Source of the DNA: Hexactinellida sp. DTS-2022
Lineage: Eukaryota > Porifera > Hexactinellida
Direction of reading: 5' to 3'
DNA length: 64,000 nucleotides
Assembly: GCA_028753945.1 (NCBI GenBank)
Contig: JAPNXP010000007.1
Span: 2,232,001 to 2,296,000 of the forward strand
The position numbers and the translations under genes were made by a program. Shown in pieces: positions 10,669 through 23,304 of the stretch; within the stretch, counting starts at the first letter, position 1; each line of letters starts with the position of its first letter. The notes under the pieces are model-generated. The model was not told the DNA's origin. It did no database searches and saw nothing but the letters and a program-made list of their open reading frames with translations.

Positions 10669-10734
10669 TTTCTAATTGCATCGAACATATCCTCCATTGC
10701 CACAACACGTTTTTTGGGTTGGTTGTCTTACCTC

Positions 10735-10974
10735 TCAAGTATAGGATGGATGAAGTCTGATATCTAACCATAGTATCTGTTGGGTTCTATGCCATCTGGA
10801 AAGTTCTTTTCCGCTAGTGGGTCTTAGCGAGGAAACTATTCTCAGTTTGTCCTCTATATACTGACGAGAATATAGTTCAGAGTTTCTACTCTTCTTGATG
10901 TTAGAAATGCAATCAAGAAATAATAGTTTTCCTTCCAAACCTTCCATTATTATGGAGAGTATTTCTAAAATCAA
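10735..10974 (-). pseudogene. Ginger protein, N-terminal fragment
   Basis: A 79-residue frame directly upstream of the integrase contains RNSELYSRQYIEDKLRIVSS and KELSRWHRTQQ. It resembles the segment preceding the zinc-binding region in KRBA2-like integrases. It is taken as the start of the broken Ginger gene on weak similarity. Confidence 0.4.
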
Positions 10975-11529
10975 TCTATGTTCTTATGTTCAGCACCTAA
11001 TTCTATTTATTGTAATGGTGGGCATTTCCCCGCGCAGTATATTTTGATGCATCAAATATCAAACTTTAGCTGCATGCCTGCATCATAATAATAGTCAGGA
11101 TAAGAAACCTTTATTAATCACATGTAAACAAATTGTTTGCATTTACCCGCACAGTGCAAAATGGAGATTTCACTGAGCTGCATGTATGTAAAAGTCATTA
11201 GAAGAAACATCTGTTATTCAGATGCAACCGACTGTTTACATTTATCTGCAAATTACAAACATCAAATAGTGTGCATGACAGAAAAACAAAGATCAAAATA
11301 CAGATGAAAACATACACTATCAAATGCAAACTAGATATATTTAGCTTCTATTACTTCACTGTTAATCTATATATTAAAAACACAATTGTTCTTTGTTAAG
11401 TTATCAATTGAGTTAAATAATTTATTTTCTGGATAAAATAGTTTAATGTTATAACCTATTCATAATGAATCATAATTTGAAAAAGTAAGGGCGCTCAGCT
11501 ACCGTTGATTGAGACGCATAGTGATAGAC
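10975..11529. other. Non-coding, Ginger interior
   Basis: Between the Ginger gene and the nested hAT transposon. Repeated TGCAT/ATGCA words (for example near 11040-11330) give a loose internal periodicity. No gene is visible. Confidence 0.4.
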
Positions 11530-13852
11530 CAGGGGTCTTCAACCTGCGGCTCGCGAGCCATTTGCGGCTCTTGAGCATGAAGCGTGCGGCTCGCAGGAGA
11601 ATATTTTTATTAGTCACTCATTTGTTAATTAAGAAATGTGTTATCAGTATTCTGTAGGTATTTTATTCAACTGATATTGCGAATATACTTAAGTAGTAGC
11701 ACTTTATTGTTTCTAATTCTGGAAACCTTAATGGTGTTTACATTATATCGAAGACTTTTGTTGTCTTCAGAAATTAATTTTTGTCTTCTCAATATTCAAA
11801 ACTCCAAGTATAAATTAGAAGTATTCGATAATATATTAGTTAATTTCCGGATATCAAATACTCTGCAATTACACATTTTTCTTATTCATAAATTATTTAC
11901 GAATGGCTACTTCAAAGTCGAAAAAGCGGAAGATAGAAGAAGAAAATAGGTCATTCAAGATAGAATGGGAAATCAAGTATTTTTTCGTGGAGGACAGTGG
12001 CAAATACATTTGCCTTATATGCCGTGAAACAATTGCTTCCGCTAAAAAAGGAAACTTGGAAAGACATTACAACTCCAAACACCAGTCAAATTTTGTAGGA
12101 ATTCTTGGGGAAGCACGAAAGACTAAACTTGACAACCTGAAAAGAAACTTAAAGAGTAAACAATCAATCTTTTCAAAAAGTGACAGTTCTGTCAAGTCGG
12201 TTACAGCAGTTAGCTTTGCTATTAGTAATATAATCGCGAAACGTATGGAACCATTTACGGACGGTGAATATATAAAGGAGTGCCTTATTGAATTCGCTGA
12301 TAAATGTTGTCCAGACAAAAAACAACTAATACAGCAAGTCTCCCTGAGCGCTACGACAGTAGCGCGTCGAGTGGAATCAATTTCAACAAATATTCATGCA
12401 CAACTATTAGAAAATATAAGTTGTTTTAGTTTCTGTAGCTTGGCACTTGATGGAAGTAAGGATATATGTGATGTAGAACAATTGACAGTCTGGATAAGAG
12501 GCGTTGATGAAAACTTCAACATTACGGAATAATTATTGTCTCTTCGTTCTATGCATGGAAGAACTCGTGGCATTGATATTTTCGAAGAGTTTCTTAAGAC
12601 TGTATCGGAAAACAACATTTCTGTTCTAAAGTTAGCTGGCATTTCAACAGATGGAGCTCCATCAATGCTTGGTACAGGTACAGGGTTTAAAGGTCAAGTT
12701 CTAAGATGGTTGGCAGAAAATAGCGTTACAGAAGTAACATGGTGCCACTGTATTATCCATCAAGAGGCCCTATGTGCAAACACACTTGGACTAGAAAATG
12801 TCATGAAGTTGTTAGTAGACGTTGTCAATTTTATCAGATCTAAAGCAGTGAATCATAGAGAATTTAAAGAATTTTTGAATGATCTCGATTCAGATTACTT
12901 GGATGTTATCTACTTTACAAGTGTTAGGTGGCTGAGTAGAGGAGCAGTTCTTAAAAGGGTTTGGCAATTACGAGATGAAATATCAAATTTCTTAGCCTCA
13001 AAGGGCCAGAAAAAGCCTGAATTCGAAGATCCAACGTGGATTAGCGACTTTGCCTTCCTTGTAGATATGACTACGCACCTCAATATTCTAAATAATACAC
13101 TCCAGGGAAAGAACAAGCTGATTCATGAACTTTATGCCACAATTCGAAGTTTTGAGACGAAACTAGCTCTATTTAAGCTACAGCTTAAAAATAGCAATTT
13201 CTTTCACTTTCCATCACCAAATTCACAAAATAATGCCGATGGAAACAAATATGCTAGAATTATCTCAAATCTCCAAGAAAACTTTGATTCTAGATTTGGA
13301 GATTTTAGACATCAACAACAAAGCTTCGAGATTTTTGCACAGCCTTTCAGTTTCGATGCGCAATATGCTCCACAGGAGCTTCAACTTCAACTCGTTGACC
13401 TGCAGTCTAGCATAGATCTCAAGGCAGTCTTCAAGGATGTTGACGTAATTAGTTTCTATAAAAGACATCCTTCAGATATCTATCCTGCTATTTTGAAACA
13501 CGCAAGAAGGATAGCTAGCTTATTTGGAAGCACTTATACTTGCGAGGCATTCTTCTCTAAAATTAAATACTATATCAAGAACAAATATAGAACTAATTTG
13601 ACTGATGACCACCTCCAAGACGTTCTTCGTATTTCATCAACTGATTTGAAACCTAATATCGATGGTATCTTAATTAAACAAATCAAACAGTATCAGCCTT
13701 CACACTAATATTTATTAATAATATAAATTATTCACAATAATACAGTGCGATATTAAAATATAGATTACTTATTCCTAACCTTTCAATGCGGCTCGCCAAT
13801 TTAATAGGGTACTAACATTTGGCTCTCATAAGAAAAATTTTGAAGACCCCTG
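11530..13852 (+). mobile_element. hAT-1 transposon, nearly whole, 2323 bp
   Basis: The ends are CAGGGGTCTTCAA and TTGAAGACCCCTG. The flanks TGATAGAC (11522-11529) and TGCTAGAC (13853-13860) match at 7 of 8 bases, an aged 8-bp target duplication. GCGGCTCG words lie close to both ends and may be transposase-binding repeats. One plus-strand gene fills the interior. It lies inside the right half of the Ginger element, so it arrived later. Confidence 0.9.
11903..13708 (+). pseudogene. hAT-1 transposase, one in-frame stop
   Basis: About 602 codons run in one frame, interrupted only by a TAA at 12530-12532. Residues about 37-62 form a BED finger (YICLICRE...NLERHYNSKH). The RNase-H core follows, with LALDGSKDICDVEQLTVWIRG (first Asp region), AGISTDGAPSMLG (second Asp region) and CHCIIHQEALC. 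The C-terminal hAT dimerisation region includes CEAFFSKIKYYIKNKYRTNL. The protein resembles animal GTF2IRD2/ZBED-type hAT transposases. The ATG was chosen because it is the first Met ahead of the basic SKSKKRK stretch. A single base change would explain the stop, so the copy is probably young. Confidence 0.85.
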
Positions 13853-14040
13853 TGCTAGACCGAAGGGATCTATCTATTAAAATGACCCATAAACTAAAAA
13901 ATAGAAATTTGTTATAAATTTAAAATACATATTCGGACTTACACAATTGTAATCGCGAACACACCAAGTTGTTGGTGTATTCGCGTATACACTGGTGAAT
14001 TCGCGAATGCGCCAATTTCGCACTTACACTGCAACACATA

Positions 14041-14734
14041 TATTATGTTTTTCCTTTGTAGTAAATTATATAATAATATATTGTTACAGTCATTCTGTGT
14101 AATCAGTAATTTACGTAATGCCTAGAAATTTTAGGCATTTCGCCTAATAGCTGTGACCCTTAGTCATTTCATGAAATGCCTAAAATTTCTAGCTGTTTCA
14201 TGAAATGACTAAATTTCTTGAGTTCTTGTTACACATAGGCAATTAGTCATTTTCTGTAATTGCTTGAGTATATTGTTAGTATATTCGTAGAACACCCCAA
14301 AATATGACGAGTTTGACTCCATTGCATGGTTTAATATAGTTATTTTATTAAACCATGCAATCCAAAGGCAATCGTTATGTTTTATTCCCCCTAGTATATT
14401 CTATTTTTCCCGCTAATAATTTCGACTTATTGCATGCGCTCATTTTATTCTAATTATCCAATTTTGGCCTCCCTATGTTTTTCCTAATTGAGCTAAAACA
14501 AGAATGCTTGAATCTCTTCATTCGTTCAGCCATACACAAAACTGAAATATAATTAGATTGAATTACATTTTTCTGGAGTTGTTCAACTCATTAACTTTAT
14601 ATAATTAACTTATTTAATATTTCAAGAGGCTTTCGGGCTCGATCTAATCAGCCACTCTACAGCCACGAGCTCTCGCTTTTATTACAATCAGAACAAACAA
14701 GACACTCAACAATCGAGTTTTTATAATATAGATT
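14041..14734. other. Non-coding; small inverted repeats
   Basis: Near 14118-14210 the word TGCCTAGAAATTTTAGGCAT and reversed versions are scattered. At about 14322-14352 a perfect short hairpin pairs TTGCATGGTTTAATA with its reverse complement. No gene is seen. Confidence 0.45.
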
Positions 14735-15015
14735 TCGAATCACTCTAGGTATATAATTTTCAATCAATACCAATATTTTCTACTGAGATACAGCCATATT
14801 CCTATTGTGCCACAAGTGTCAAATAGCAGGGGCACTTATGCCACTTCATGGATGTTGGGTAAAAAGGACTTAAAATCAGAATGTATTAAATGTAGTATAA
14901 ATCTAGCAAGATATTATTTTTATTTAGGAGTAGTTTGAATAGCCTTTATGCACTATAAGGAAGCATATTGACTCTGAATATTATCTCTGTTGTTCAAATA
15001 CTTTTGGTCGGTAAC
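14735..15015. mobile_element. Diverged Tc1-type MITE (566-bp family), reverse copy
   Basis: The sequence runs CACTCTAGGTATATAA, TTTTCTACTGAGATACAGCC, GGGCACTTATGCCACTTCAT and finally TTGTTCAAATACTTTTGG. This is the order of the intact copy at 54884-55449. The right end has decayed after TTTTGGTCGG. Confidence 0.6.
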
Positions 15016-15736
15016 CAAGTTTGTTATTAATGCATACAATAATTACTATATAATGCTAGAGAATTATATTGCAATTATGTTGCGAAAATTATATTGCGAT
15101 TTTGTTTCTGACCGACTAGCTTTTTTCTTGGCTGCATTATGATAAGCAGCAGCATAAATCCGGTTCGAATTAAAGTTATTTCTCGGTTTTGTTATTAATA
15201 TTTCACGTTTTTCTTTTAAGAGGAACTTTTAGAAAATTCCCAGGATATGAAGAGATTTAATTAATATACATGCCTATTATTTTTAATTGTCTAACATTTA
15301 TTTTTTTCTTTGATTAAATAAATATTATCAATTACCTTAAATATACTCAACATAAACTCCACATTATCATCATCAAACACTACCTTAAACTCAACAATCC
15401 GCCTGTTAAGATATGGGATATTCTCCACTGCTCTTACTGTGGCTTAGTGTACTTATTTCCAGTATATACATCCACAGTGGACTAGAATTACAATTTAGGT
15501 GTAAGAAACATTTTAGTAGCAGACATAAGATCATTTTAAAAATTGACATCTAAGTTATTTTGATAGCTTGGAACTGAATTGTATCATTGAAAATAGTGTG
15601 TCTTGTCTCCTAATGACGTTCTGGATTATTTTTTGGCTGGTTAAGTCCGATATTATTCACCCATTATTATTGATATAGTATTTTTCTTGGAAATCTTAGA
15701 ATACCTCATTATAAAGAAGTTATATGAAATATAGAT
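15016..15736. other. Non-coding, nothing recognised
   Basis: AT-rich sequence with no ORF of interest and no terminal repeats that I could pair. Confidence 0.4.
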
Positions 15737-16343
15737 GGCCCAGGGCCCGCGCTTTTTGGGGGCCCGCGCTTTTAGCGGCTCCGGGGTGTTTAGGTGAATT
15801 TTTTTAAAAATATTTAAAATGAGGCTTCATGTATTGTGTCAAGCAAGTATTCTAATATTTGTTTAAAATACGTTTTTCAATGAGCACTTATTTGTAATAA
15901 GTATTTACCTTTAAAATATCTGTTGTGTTCTTTGAAGTTCTACACTATCGGACTACTAATGTTGAGAACCTTAATCTAAACAAAATATTACCTTGTAATT
16001 GAAGTTAGATTATTTTAATTCAACTAAATTATTAATTGATAGTTTTTGTTTAGAAACTTTGACTGGTTTGACATTTCGTCAATTAAAAATGTGATCTGAT
16101 GTTTGATAATTATGTCTCGAGGTAGCAAGTATTATGTAGAGTACGTATTATAAGTTTAACTTGTTAGACATGCAGTCTTCGCACGGATATCATTGATGAC
16201 TTAGCAAGAATAAAAGCTTGAATAAAGTTGTTTATTGGATGTGCAATGATTCATGCATCTATTAAAATAATACATAATAAATTTATTCTCATTGATATGT
16301 ATTTAGTCTTAAGCGGCCCCCAAAAAAACGTATGGCCTAGGGC
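15737..16343. mobile_element. Possible hAT-like MITE with G/C-rich ends
   Basis: The left end reads GGCCCAGGGCCCGCGCTTTT then GGGGGCCCGC. The right end, reverse-complemented, reads GCGGGGCCCTAGGCC then GTTTTTTTGGGGGCCGC. These form imperfect inverted repeats of about 34 bp around an AT-rich interior. I could not find a clean target duplication, so the superfamily is a guess. Confidence 0.4.
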
Positions 16344-17435
16344 CCCGCACAGTCTTAAGGTTCAGGTATACTGTAATGCACTTCTACCAAAGTGTTTACC
16401 CCATTTACTTGAATTTTTACTGCGGATTTGAATCATCCTTCTATTTGCAAAAATGCAATAATATTTCAATGACTAGTATCTGAGAAAATTTTAGGTTTTC
16501 AAATTTTACTAATTTGTGGAAGAGATTTTTTAGTATTAATGAACCTTACAATAGTAAATAATGTTTAAATGCGTTTACCTATATCTTGTTTATCCTGTAT
16601 TGTCTGGGATTGTTCAACTTTTATAAAATCTTTATTTTAATGAATATTACGTGATGACAACTTTTTAATCGAAATTTTCCTATCCAAAATCCGCAAAGCT
16701 CTATAACTATTTCTAATTGAATAAATCGCAAACTATACAGGATGTATCTAGACGAGATCTATCCGAAACCGTTGAGATTTTGATTCTACGTGAAAAACTG
16801 AAATTGTTTCTTATTTACACAAATTAGAAAATGTTAGTTTTGAGATAGAGGGTTTTGAAAAAATCTTTTTGAATATTTTATTCCTAGATTGAGGTGACCA
16901 AAGTGTTTCAAACTCGAAGATTAATAGGAATCTTTCTTAGAAATCTCTTGAGAGTACACATTTGTATCAATACATTCCAAAAATGCAATAAAAGAGGAAT
17001 AGACAATGATTGGGATTTTATATAAATTTTCTAAATTTCTAGAGTATACCTGAACCTTATCCGGGCCTGTACGTGGCATAGGGATCAATTTATTAATTGG
17101 AAGTTTGTTTCTATCTTGTATCATCTCTGAGATTAATGCTATTTAGCTAATTAGTATAAATATTTGATTAACTTATTAATATTTTAATTATAGCAAAATA
17201 AATTAAGTTCAATTATTTGCATTAATTATTAATTTAAATTGAATTTACTACAATATATTAATTCAGCTACTCGATAATTCCAATAATCTAATTGGAAGCG
17301 TTTCTTGAAGTTAAACACATGGCGAATTAATTCGAATTAGATATGTCAGTGTATCCATTGTGCATGAATAGTCTCTGCAGAAGTAAATATACACACATAA
17401 TCTGTCGTTGTTATGGAATATATACTCTTAGTTTC
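16344..17435. other. Non-coding, nothing recognised
   Basis: AT-rich. An 18-base string AAGGTTCAGGTATACT.T occurs at 16358 and inverted near 17043-17060, but no element could be built around it. Confidence 0.4.
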
Positions 17436-17965
17436 AAATAGAAAATAGAAGGCTACTCGATCTCACAAGTGAAATCACTATAATTATCACAAGTTGAAAC
17501 AATAGAATTAGATTTAACACTTTCAATTGAACTGAAGTGTTAGTAAACAAAGGAAATTTTCAAGTCAATTGTGGCACAAACGAAGCCCAATTTGAAAATT
17601 CGTGCACTGTGAAGGGGTGTAGAATTAATTTCTCTATCGAATGCATATTAAATTGAATTTTTTCGCACTATTTATTTCCTTTTTTCTAACTGTGCAAAAT
17701 GTGTCCAAAAAATGTTATCAAAAATCGTGATCCCAGCTGCACATCTGTAATTACCCCATTAGGCACCTGCCCTGAAATTTTGGGCTCTTAGTTGATAAAA
17801 CTCTGTTCTGTGGAGTAGATACGGACGAAAAATCGGTTACCAATGTAGTAAGATTTGACCTGGGCCACTATACTTTGGTATAGTCGGCACAGTAATAAAG
17901 GCAGTGATTTCAATACTGGGCCACTATACTATACTATAGTCGGCACAATAACCGAAAGATTATTA
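17436..17965 (+). repeat. Dispersed repeat E, tail-only copy
   Basis: It shares ACAAGTTGAAACAATAGAAT, ATTTAACAC, TGTGGCACAAAC and GGTGTAGAATT with the copies at 23305-24230 and 54430-55790, in the same order. It ends in a doubled GGGCCACTATACT...AGTCGGCACA unit that forms a short hairpin. No coding sequence or terminal repeats were identified. Confidence 0.55.
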
Positions 17966-19077
17966 ATTTTATTGTTTCGTTGTGTACTGTAAGTTGGAAA
18001 TTGTTACTTGTATTAGCAAAATTCTTGTCATGTTTTGATAATTTCTTCTATTTATATCCTCATTAAATGAATGCAAAAATTATTCTATTTTTATCCATAG
18101 CCTTGTATATAAAGCCCATTTCACTGCTTTAGACGAGGGATAAGATAAAATCGGCTTTATTCTTCTAACTGTAACCAATTACTTGATTACCACTAAACTG
18201 CTTATATTAATCAAAGTAGTATCTATGGTTTATATTTGCCCCCAAGATAAATTCAAGCTCGCAATCATTACTATCGAGTTAAAGGAGTTAGGAGTTACTT
18301 GAACCCGATTGAATAAAAATTTATTTGAACTGGTAAACACATCATTGTTCCAAAGTGTATCACCCACGTCGCGTCTTTTCACGCCCTTGAAAAATATCCT
18401 AAATTCAAGCTATTGCGTTTAGCTTCAATTAAAATTTTCCCACGAATACGCACGATATATTTCAGCACTATATCTACAAAATAACATTTGTCCGAGCGCA
18501 GTAAATTCAGTGATATAGATTTTGTATAAATCTATTAATATCGACCTATTATCAAGGCTTCTAGAATTGAATTATATTATATATAATTGATAACTGTATT
18601 TACTTTCAATCACTAGTTTGACTGAAGTATTTACAATAATATCATGTGGTTAACTAAATATTAAAAAGATTTTTTGGACTAAAATATAAAAACTAAAATA
18701 TTTCACGATTTTACTTCCCAAATTTTGGTTACCTAGATTTTAGAGTATGAGGAATTCAATTATGGAAATTTAATTGTTATCCGAGTATGTCAAAAAATCC
18801 TCTACTTCCACCTATTCTGGCTTAAGACTCGACCCGCAAGTTGAAATAAAATTTCCGATTTAATCCATAGTTAGTTATATCAGCTAAAGCTTACTCTATA
18901 CTGACTACAAATCCACCATCAGAATTGATTTCCAACAATATTCGCTCGAGTGATTGATTTATTTCAAAATTGCTTAATATTAAATTCCTATACCTGAATG
19001 GAAATGTGTGCGCACCTGTAACAATTAAACCACAGAAGATTAAGCGTTGATCCAACTTTATTTATTCAATAGATATA
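17966..19077. other. Non-coding, nothing recognised
   Basis: AT-rich sequence without a supported gene or repeat end. Confidence 0.4.
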
Positions 19078-19509
19078 CAGTACATAATAGATATACTGAT
19101 ATTGGATATAGTGATATATTGGATATAGTGATAATTTTGCAGCTTTAGGTGCGTCCCCGAGCAAATCCCTACAAATTTTATTGGTTATAGTGATATCATT
19201 ATTGGATACAGTGATAATTTGTGTACAGATTACACAATAATATTGGATTTTTTACCTTCCTTGGACCCCATAATTTTATATTTTACAGTATAAATATCGT
19301 TACCACTTGAATTTGATAAGGAATTTGATTATTATTTTCAGAATATAAGTATTGACAATGTTCAGTCATATATTAGATGTGGTGATGCAGTGGATTTAGT
19401 GATATAATGGGTATAGTGATATATTGGATATAGTGATATATTGGATATAGTGATAATTTGGCCACAAATCAGATGTTCCCACCATTCTCACTATATCCAA
19501 TATGCACTG
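19078..19509. mobile_element. TA-flanked MITE with GATATAGTG repeats, 432 bp
   Basis: The ends are CAGTACATAATAGATATA and, inverted, CAGTGCATATTGGATATAG, each with TA outside (19076-19077 and 19510-19511). ATTGGATATAGTGATA words recur about seven times inward from both ends. TA targets and CAGT ends suggest a Tc1/mariner (pogo-like) non-autonomous element. Confidence 0.7.
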
Positions 19510-19671
19510 TACTTGTGTACTAGAGGAACCTCTAAAACTCTCAAGTTAATGCATCTCTTTGAATTAATAGTCTTCAAACTGAAACCTATGCAATGACTCA
19601 TGGTTATTTTGCATTTTTTTGATTCAAAATCTGACAACTATTCTTTAGATGTTTTGAAACATTGTTTAGAG

Positions 19672-21761
19672 CAGTGTTTCTTAACCTTTTCAGACCTCGA
19701 TACCACCAAAGCACTCCTGCGCCTCACCCGATACCCCCAAAAGTTAATCATTCAAAACAAAATATTATGTGGCGTAATTATTATTTCAAATAATCAAGTA
19801 ATTACACTGACTATCTATCCTAATGTGATTTTTGTTCTTGCTTCTTTGAATCCACCAACAAGTCTATTCTAGGACTGGTTTTGCTCAATGCTAGCCTCAT
19901 ATCATGGTCAACATCACCCAAACGATTTCGTGCTTTGGTCTTTATTTGTACCAAGGTCGAGAAGCCTGCCTCGCACAAATATGTAGTTGGAAAAGGCAAG
20001 ACGTTTTGTAGGGCGGATTGGGCAAGGTTTGGATAGCTTTCCAGTTGACTACACCAAAAATCTGCCAAGGGAAGGCTCTCAAATAAAACTTTCACCCCGA
20101 TGTTGGTCTTCATATCAGTAAGCTCCTCGTGTAGATCATCGTCGTCATCCATCACGGCTAAAAATGGCTGCTGAATCCAGGCTGGAATGCACTGACTTGC
20201 TGGTAAATATTGATTTCAACTTCTCTTCTAAAGACTTCAAGTGATCAGCAATGCACTGAATTAGAGCTTCGCTTGGCTCATTATCACCCAACCGGCCATC
20301 TAATGTTTGCTAACTTCCAAAAATTCCTCGAAGTGTCCGTCGCTTCCAAAGACAAACCTTATTCTTAAATGCTTCAACCTTCGCGTCAGCTGCCAGTTTG
20401 TTTGATCCAGCTCCTTGCATTGAAACATTCAATTCATTCATATGACCGAAGGTGTCGGCCAGATACGCGAGGTTCAGCAGAAAGTATCTATCTTCAAACT
20501 TCTCGGCGAGATCTTTAGCCACAGTACTTTGCTGATCTCGTAGAAATGTTACTATCTCTCCGTGTAGTTCACTCACTCTCGTTAGGACCCTTCCTCTGGA
20601 GAGCCATCGAACCTCGGTATGGAAAAGTAATACCTGATGTTCAGTACCCATCTCATTGCAAAATGCTTTGAATTTTCTGTGGTTCAAAGAACTCCCTCTT
20701 ATAAAATTCACAACTCTGACAGCTGTGTCCAGAACTGCCTTGAGTACAATAGGAAGAGTCCTTGTGGCAAGTGCATGGCGATGTAGGATGCAATGATACG
20801 TGGTCACGTGAGGAGCTCTCTTCTTCACCAATTCCGTGAATCCAGTTCGATGTCCCAGCATCGCAGGAGCACCATCAGTGCAAAGGGAGCCAACCATATT
20901 CCACGAAATTGAGTGGTATTGAAAGAATGCATCAACCACTTCGAATATATCAACAGCTCTTGTTCTCAAAGGTAGTGAACGACAACATAAAAATTCATCC
21001 ACAAGCAATCCAGCTTTTACAAATCGAAACAAAATAATCAGCTGACTCATATTTCCAACATCGGTACTCTCGTCCAATTGAAGGCTAACTCGACAAGAAC
21101 TAGCCTTGATGAACAGAATGACTTGATCCAGCACATCAGAGGACATTTCTATAACCCTGGAACTAATCACATCGTTTGAGAACGGTACGTTGGCAAGTTT
21201 TGTGGCAGCATCCTTTCCAAAAACCAATTCAACCATTTTGATGGCACAAGGTTTGACCTGTTTTTCGGCCATTGTGTGAGGGACTTTGTTGTCACACTGC
21301 AGTGCCACCTCATATGAAGCATGAAGAAGGGGACGTCGCAGCGGCACAACGCCCATAGTTGGCCATGTTCCCCGTTGATCATAACATGCTCTTTTCATCT
21401 TAAGCGAAGCAAGCGTTTCTTGGAGTCCTGGATGTGACCGCTCTTGGTGAGTCTTCAGGAGGATGGCTTTAGGCTGCCGTTACCGAGAATGGTATGGCAT
21501 GTCATACATTGGCGTCTCTCAACACCATCATTGACTACCCTGGTAAAGCCAAACTCGACATAAGAGTCCATCCACTTTCTTTTCTTTGCGGCCATTACTG
21601 AAGCTACTGTATAATGACTTCAAAAGGTAATATATAAGCTCAATAAAATTGAAAATATACCTAGCAAATAGAACATTTTAGTTTACCAGCTGATTGGATA
21701 CCACCTACCTGAATCTCGATACCCCCAAGGGGGTATCGAGGCATTACGTTAAGAAACCCTA
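19672..21761 (-). mobile_element. hAT-2 transposon, 2090 bp
   Basis: Exact 8-bp duplications GTTTAGAG lie at 19664-19671 and 21762-21769. The left end is CAGTGTTTCTTAACC, and the right end inverted is TAGGGTTTCTTAACG. A CTCGATACC word occurs inside both ends, and near the right end CTCGATACCCCCAAGGGGGT folds on itself. One minus-strand hAT transposase gene fills the element. Confidence 0.9.
19820..21595 (-). pseudogene. hAT-2 transposase (ZBED5/SCAND3-like), broken
   Basis: An ATG at 21595-21593 opens MAAKKRKWMDSYVEFGFTRV and a BED-like finger (CMTCHTILGNGSLKPS). A frame change near 21460 leads into a 362-codon frame (21398-20310). That frame contains VSLQLDESTDVGNMSQLI (first Asp), GSLCTDGAPAMLGHRTGF (second Asp), TTYHCILHRHALATRT, and EVRWLSRGRVLTRV. 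After another break near 20310-20155, the last frame carries LPLADFWCSQLESYPNLAQS and LCEAGFSTLVQIKTKARNRL, the hAT dimerisation region. About three breaks are visible. The length is close to the usual ~600 residues of this family. Confidence 0.8.
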
Positions 21762-21769
21762 GTTTAGAG

Positions 21770-23304
21770 CTTTCTCTTATCTACTAGTATATACTGAATA
21801 ATGTTAAATCCAGAAATAATATAATACTTGAGGGGATTTCTTTGTAGGCTTGCGCAAGTGACATCACTTTGCTTTCAAAATGATTTCTAAAATTAATACA
21901 TTTATATGGAGAGGAATTTACTTCCGGTGTTGATATTTCCCTAAGTATTTTGAATTTCTGAATGAAACTTTCAGTGAATACACTACTCTTATAGAACTTG
22001 CCAATTATGTAATTTAAAAAATTAACTTTTATCCATGTAAGATGCGTGTCTCCCCTTATACAACTTGCCTTTAAGGCCTAATATGGACAGAATGTACTTC
22101 CGGTGCCATATTTCCTAAAGTAATATAATTTTTTAATAATACTTTCATTAAATAATCTAGACATATGGAGCATGCTAAATATGCACTATAACATTAAAAT
22201 TACACATTATGGAACAACTGCGCCTCGATTGATATATTAAAGATTAATTATTATATTACCATATCATGTTCAATGATTGAATAATGGAAATGAATTATCG
22301 AAATCCCAATTTGAAATCTTTCTATGAGTTTGTTTACAAATTAATAACAAATCTTACATAATCTGCCAGAATTCATTTCTATAATGCGTGTTATTGTCAG
22401 TATTTAACACTATTCAATTTCAAAATAATAATATAATATTTTTAGAAACATTTGTATCAAAAAGGTTTGTGTACCGATCTCCCTTTCAGCTGCTAAACGA
22501 TCTCCCGCACCATCCAAGCTACCCTAAACTCTACATCATTTCTTCATAATTTAATGGTCTTTGGAATAAAAGAATTTTCATCCAACTCTGTGAAACCCAT
22601 CAAAGTTATGACATAATAAACTAAAAGTTTTAAATACTGTATTTGATTACAAAATTTATGGATTTTCCCAAATAGTGTCTCGATTAATTTTAATTCGAAT
22701 AATTTAATCCGAATATTTAGAAAATTAAACCAACTTTGTGCTTGATTAATTTTATTCACATCTATTTCAGAAATTTATCCGTTTGTAATATAGTTTAAAA
22801 TGGTGGATTAAATCAAAATACATAATTTAGGTTCCTTTATCCTTTAAAACTTTTTCATCACTTATTGTTCGAATAGCTTCACATTTTCAATTAATATATA
22901 TTTACCGATGTTTTTTTTTAATGCAATTAAAGATAAAATATAACTAAATTATTAAAATTTCCTTTTGAGTGGTATTTCATTTTGATAAAATATCACTATT
23001 TAAGTGGTCAAGATACATCTGTCTAATAGAAGACTCACGATCTAGAAACTATATGCTTGCAAAAAGTAATTTATCAATTGTTAAATTTTTATGTAGGTTT
23101 TGCTATGTCCGCAAAAAAATATTATTTTTCACTTTTATTGCAGAATATTTCAAAACAAAAATTTGATTTTGATAGAAAATAAAAGTGGAAAATATATATG
23201 TCAATGATTTCTGTGGAAGCTCGTCTTGTTTTTTGTTCTACCTCCAATTCTTTTCCGCTATTAAGCATCCTTAACTTTCATTATTTTGTATTGCGGAATG
23301 CTGG
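21770..23304. other. Non-coding; one imperfect internal duplication
   Basis: Two related blocks, near 21910-22000 and 22090-22170, share a TACTTCCGGTG core, TATTTCC and AATACTTTCATTAA-like words, suggesting an old tandem duplication of about 190 bp. No gene is supported in the rest. Confidence 0.4.

Larger units (their letters stand above)
7384..14036 (-). mobile_element. Ginger-type DNA transposon with nested insertions
   Basis: The ends are TGTTGCAGTG at 7384 and CACTGCAACA at 14036, flanked on both sides by the 4-bp duplication CATA (7380-7383 and 14037-14040). The terminal inverted repeats run about 180 bp (to roughly 7565 and from 13870). TGT...ACA ends and a 4-bp duplication are the Ginger hallmark. 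The minus strand carries the matching integrase gene. Inside it lie a TA-flanked MITE (8087-8187), a hAT MITE (8454-8849) and a hAT transposon (11530-13852); without these the element would be about 3.8 kb. It is broken. Confidence 0.8.

Noticed and set aside
16358-17060. Inverted AAGGTTCAGGTATACT strings as ends of an element
   Set aside because: Similarity does not extend beyond about 18 bases and no duplication is present.
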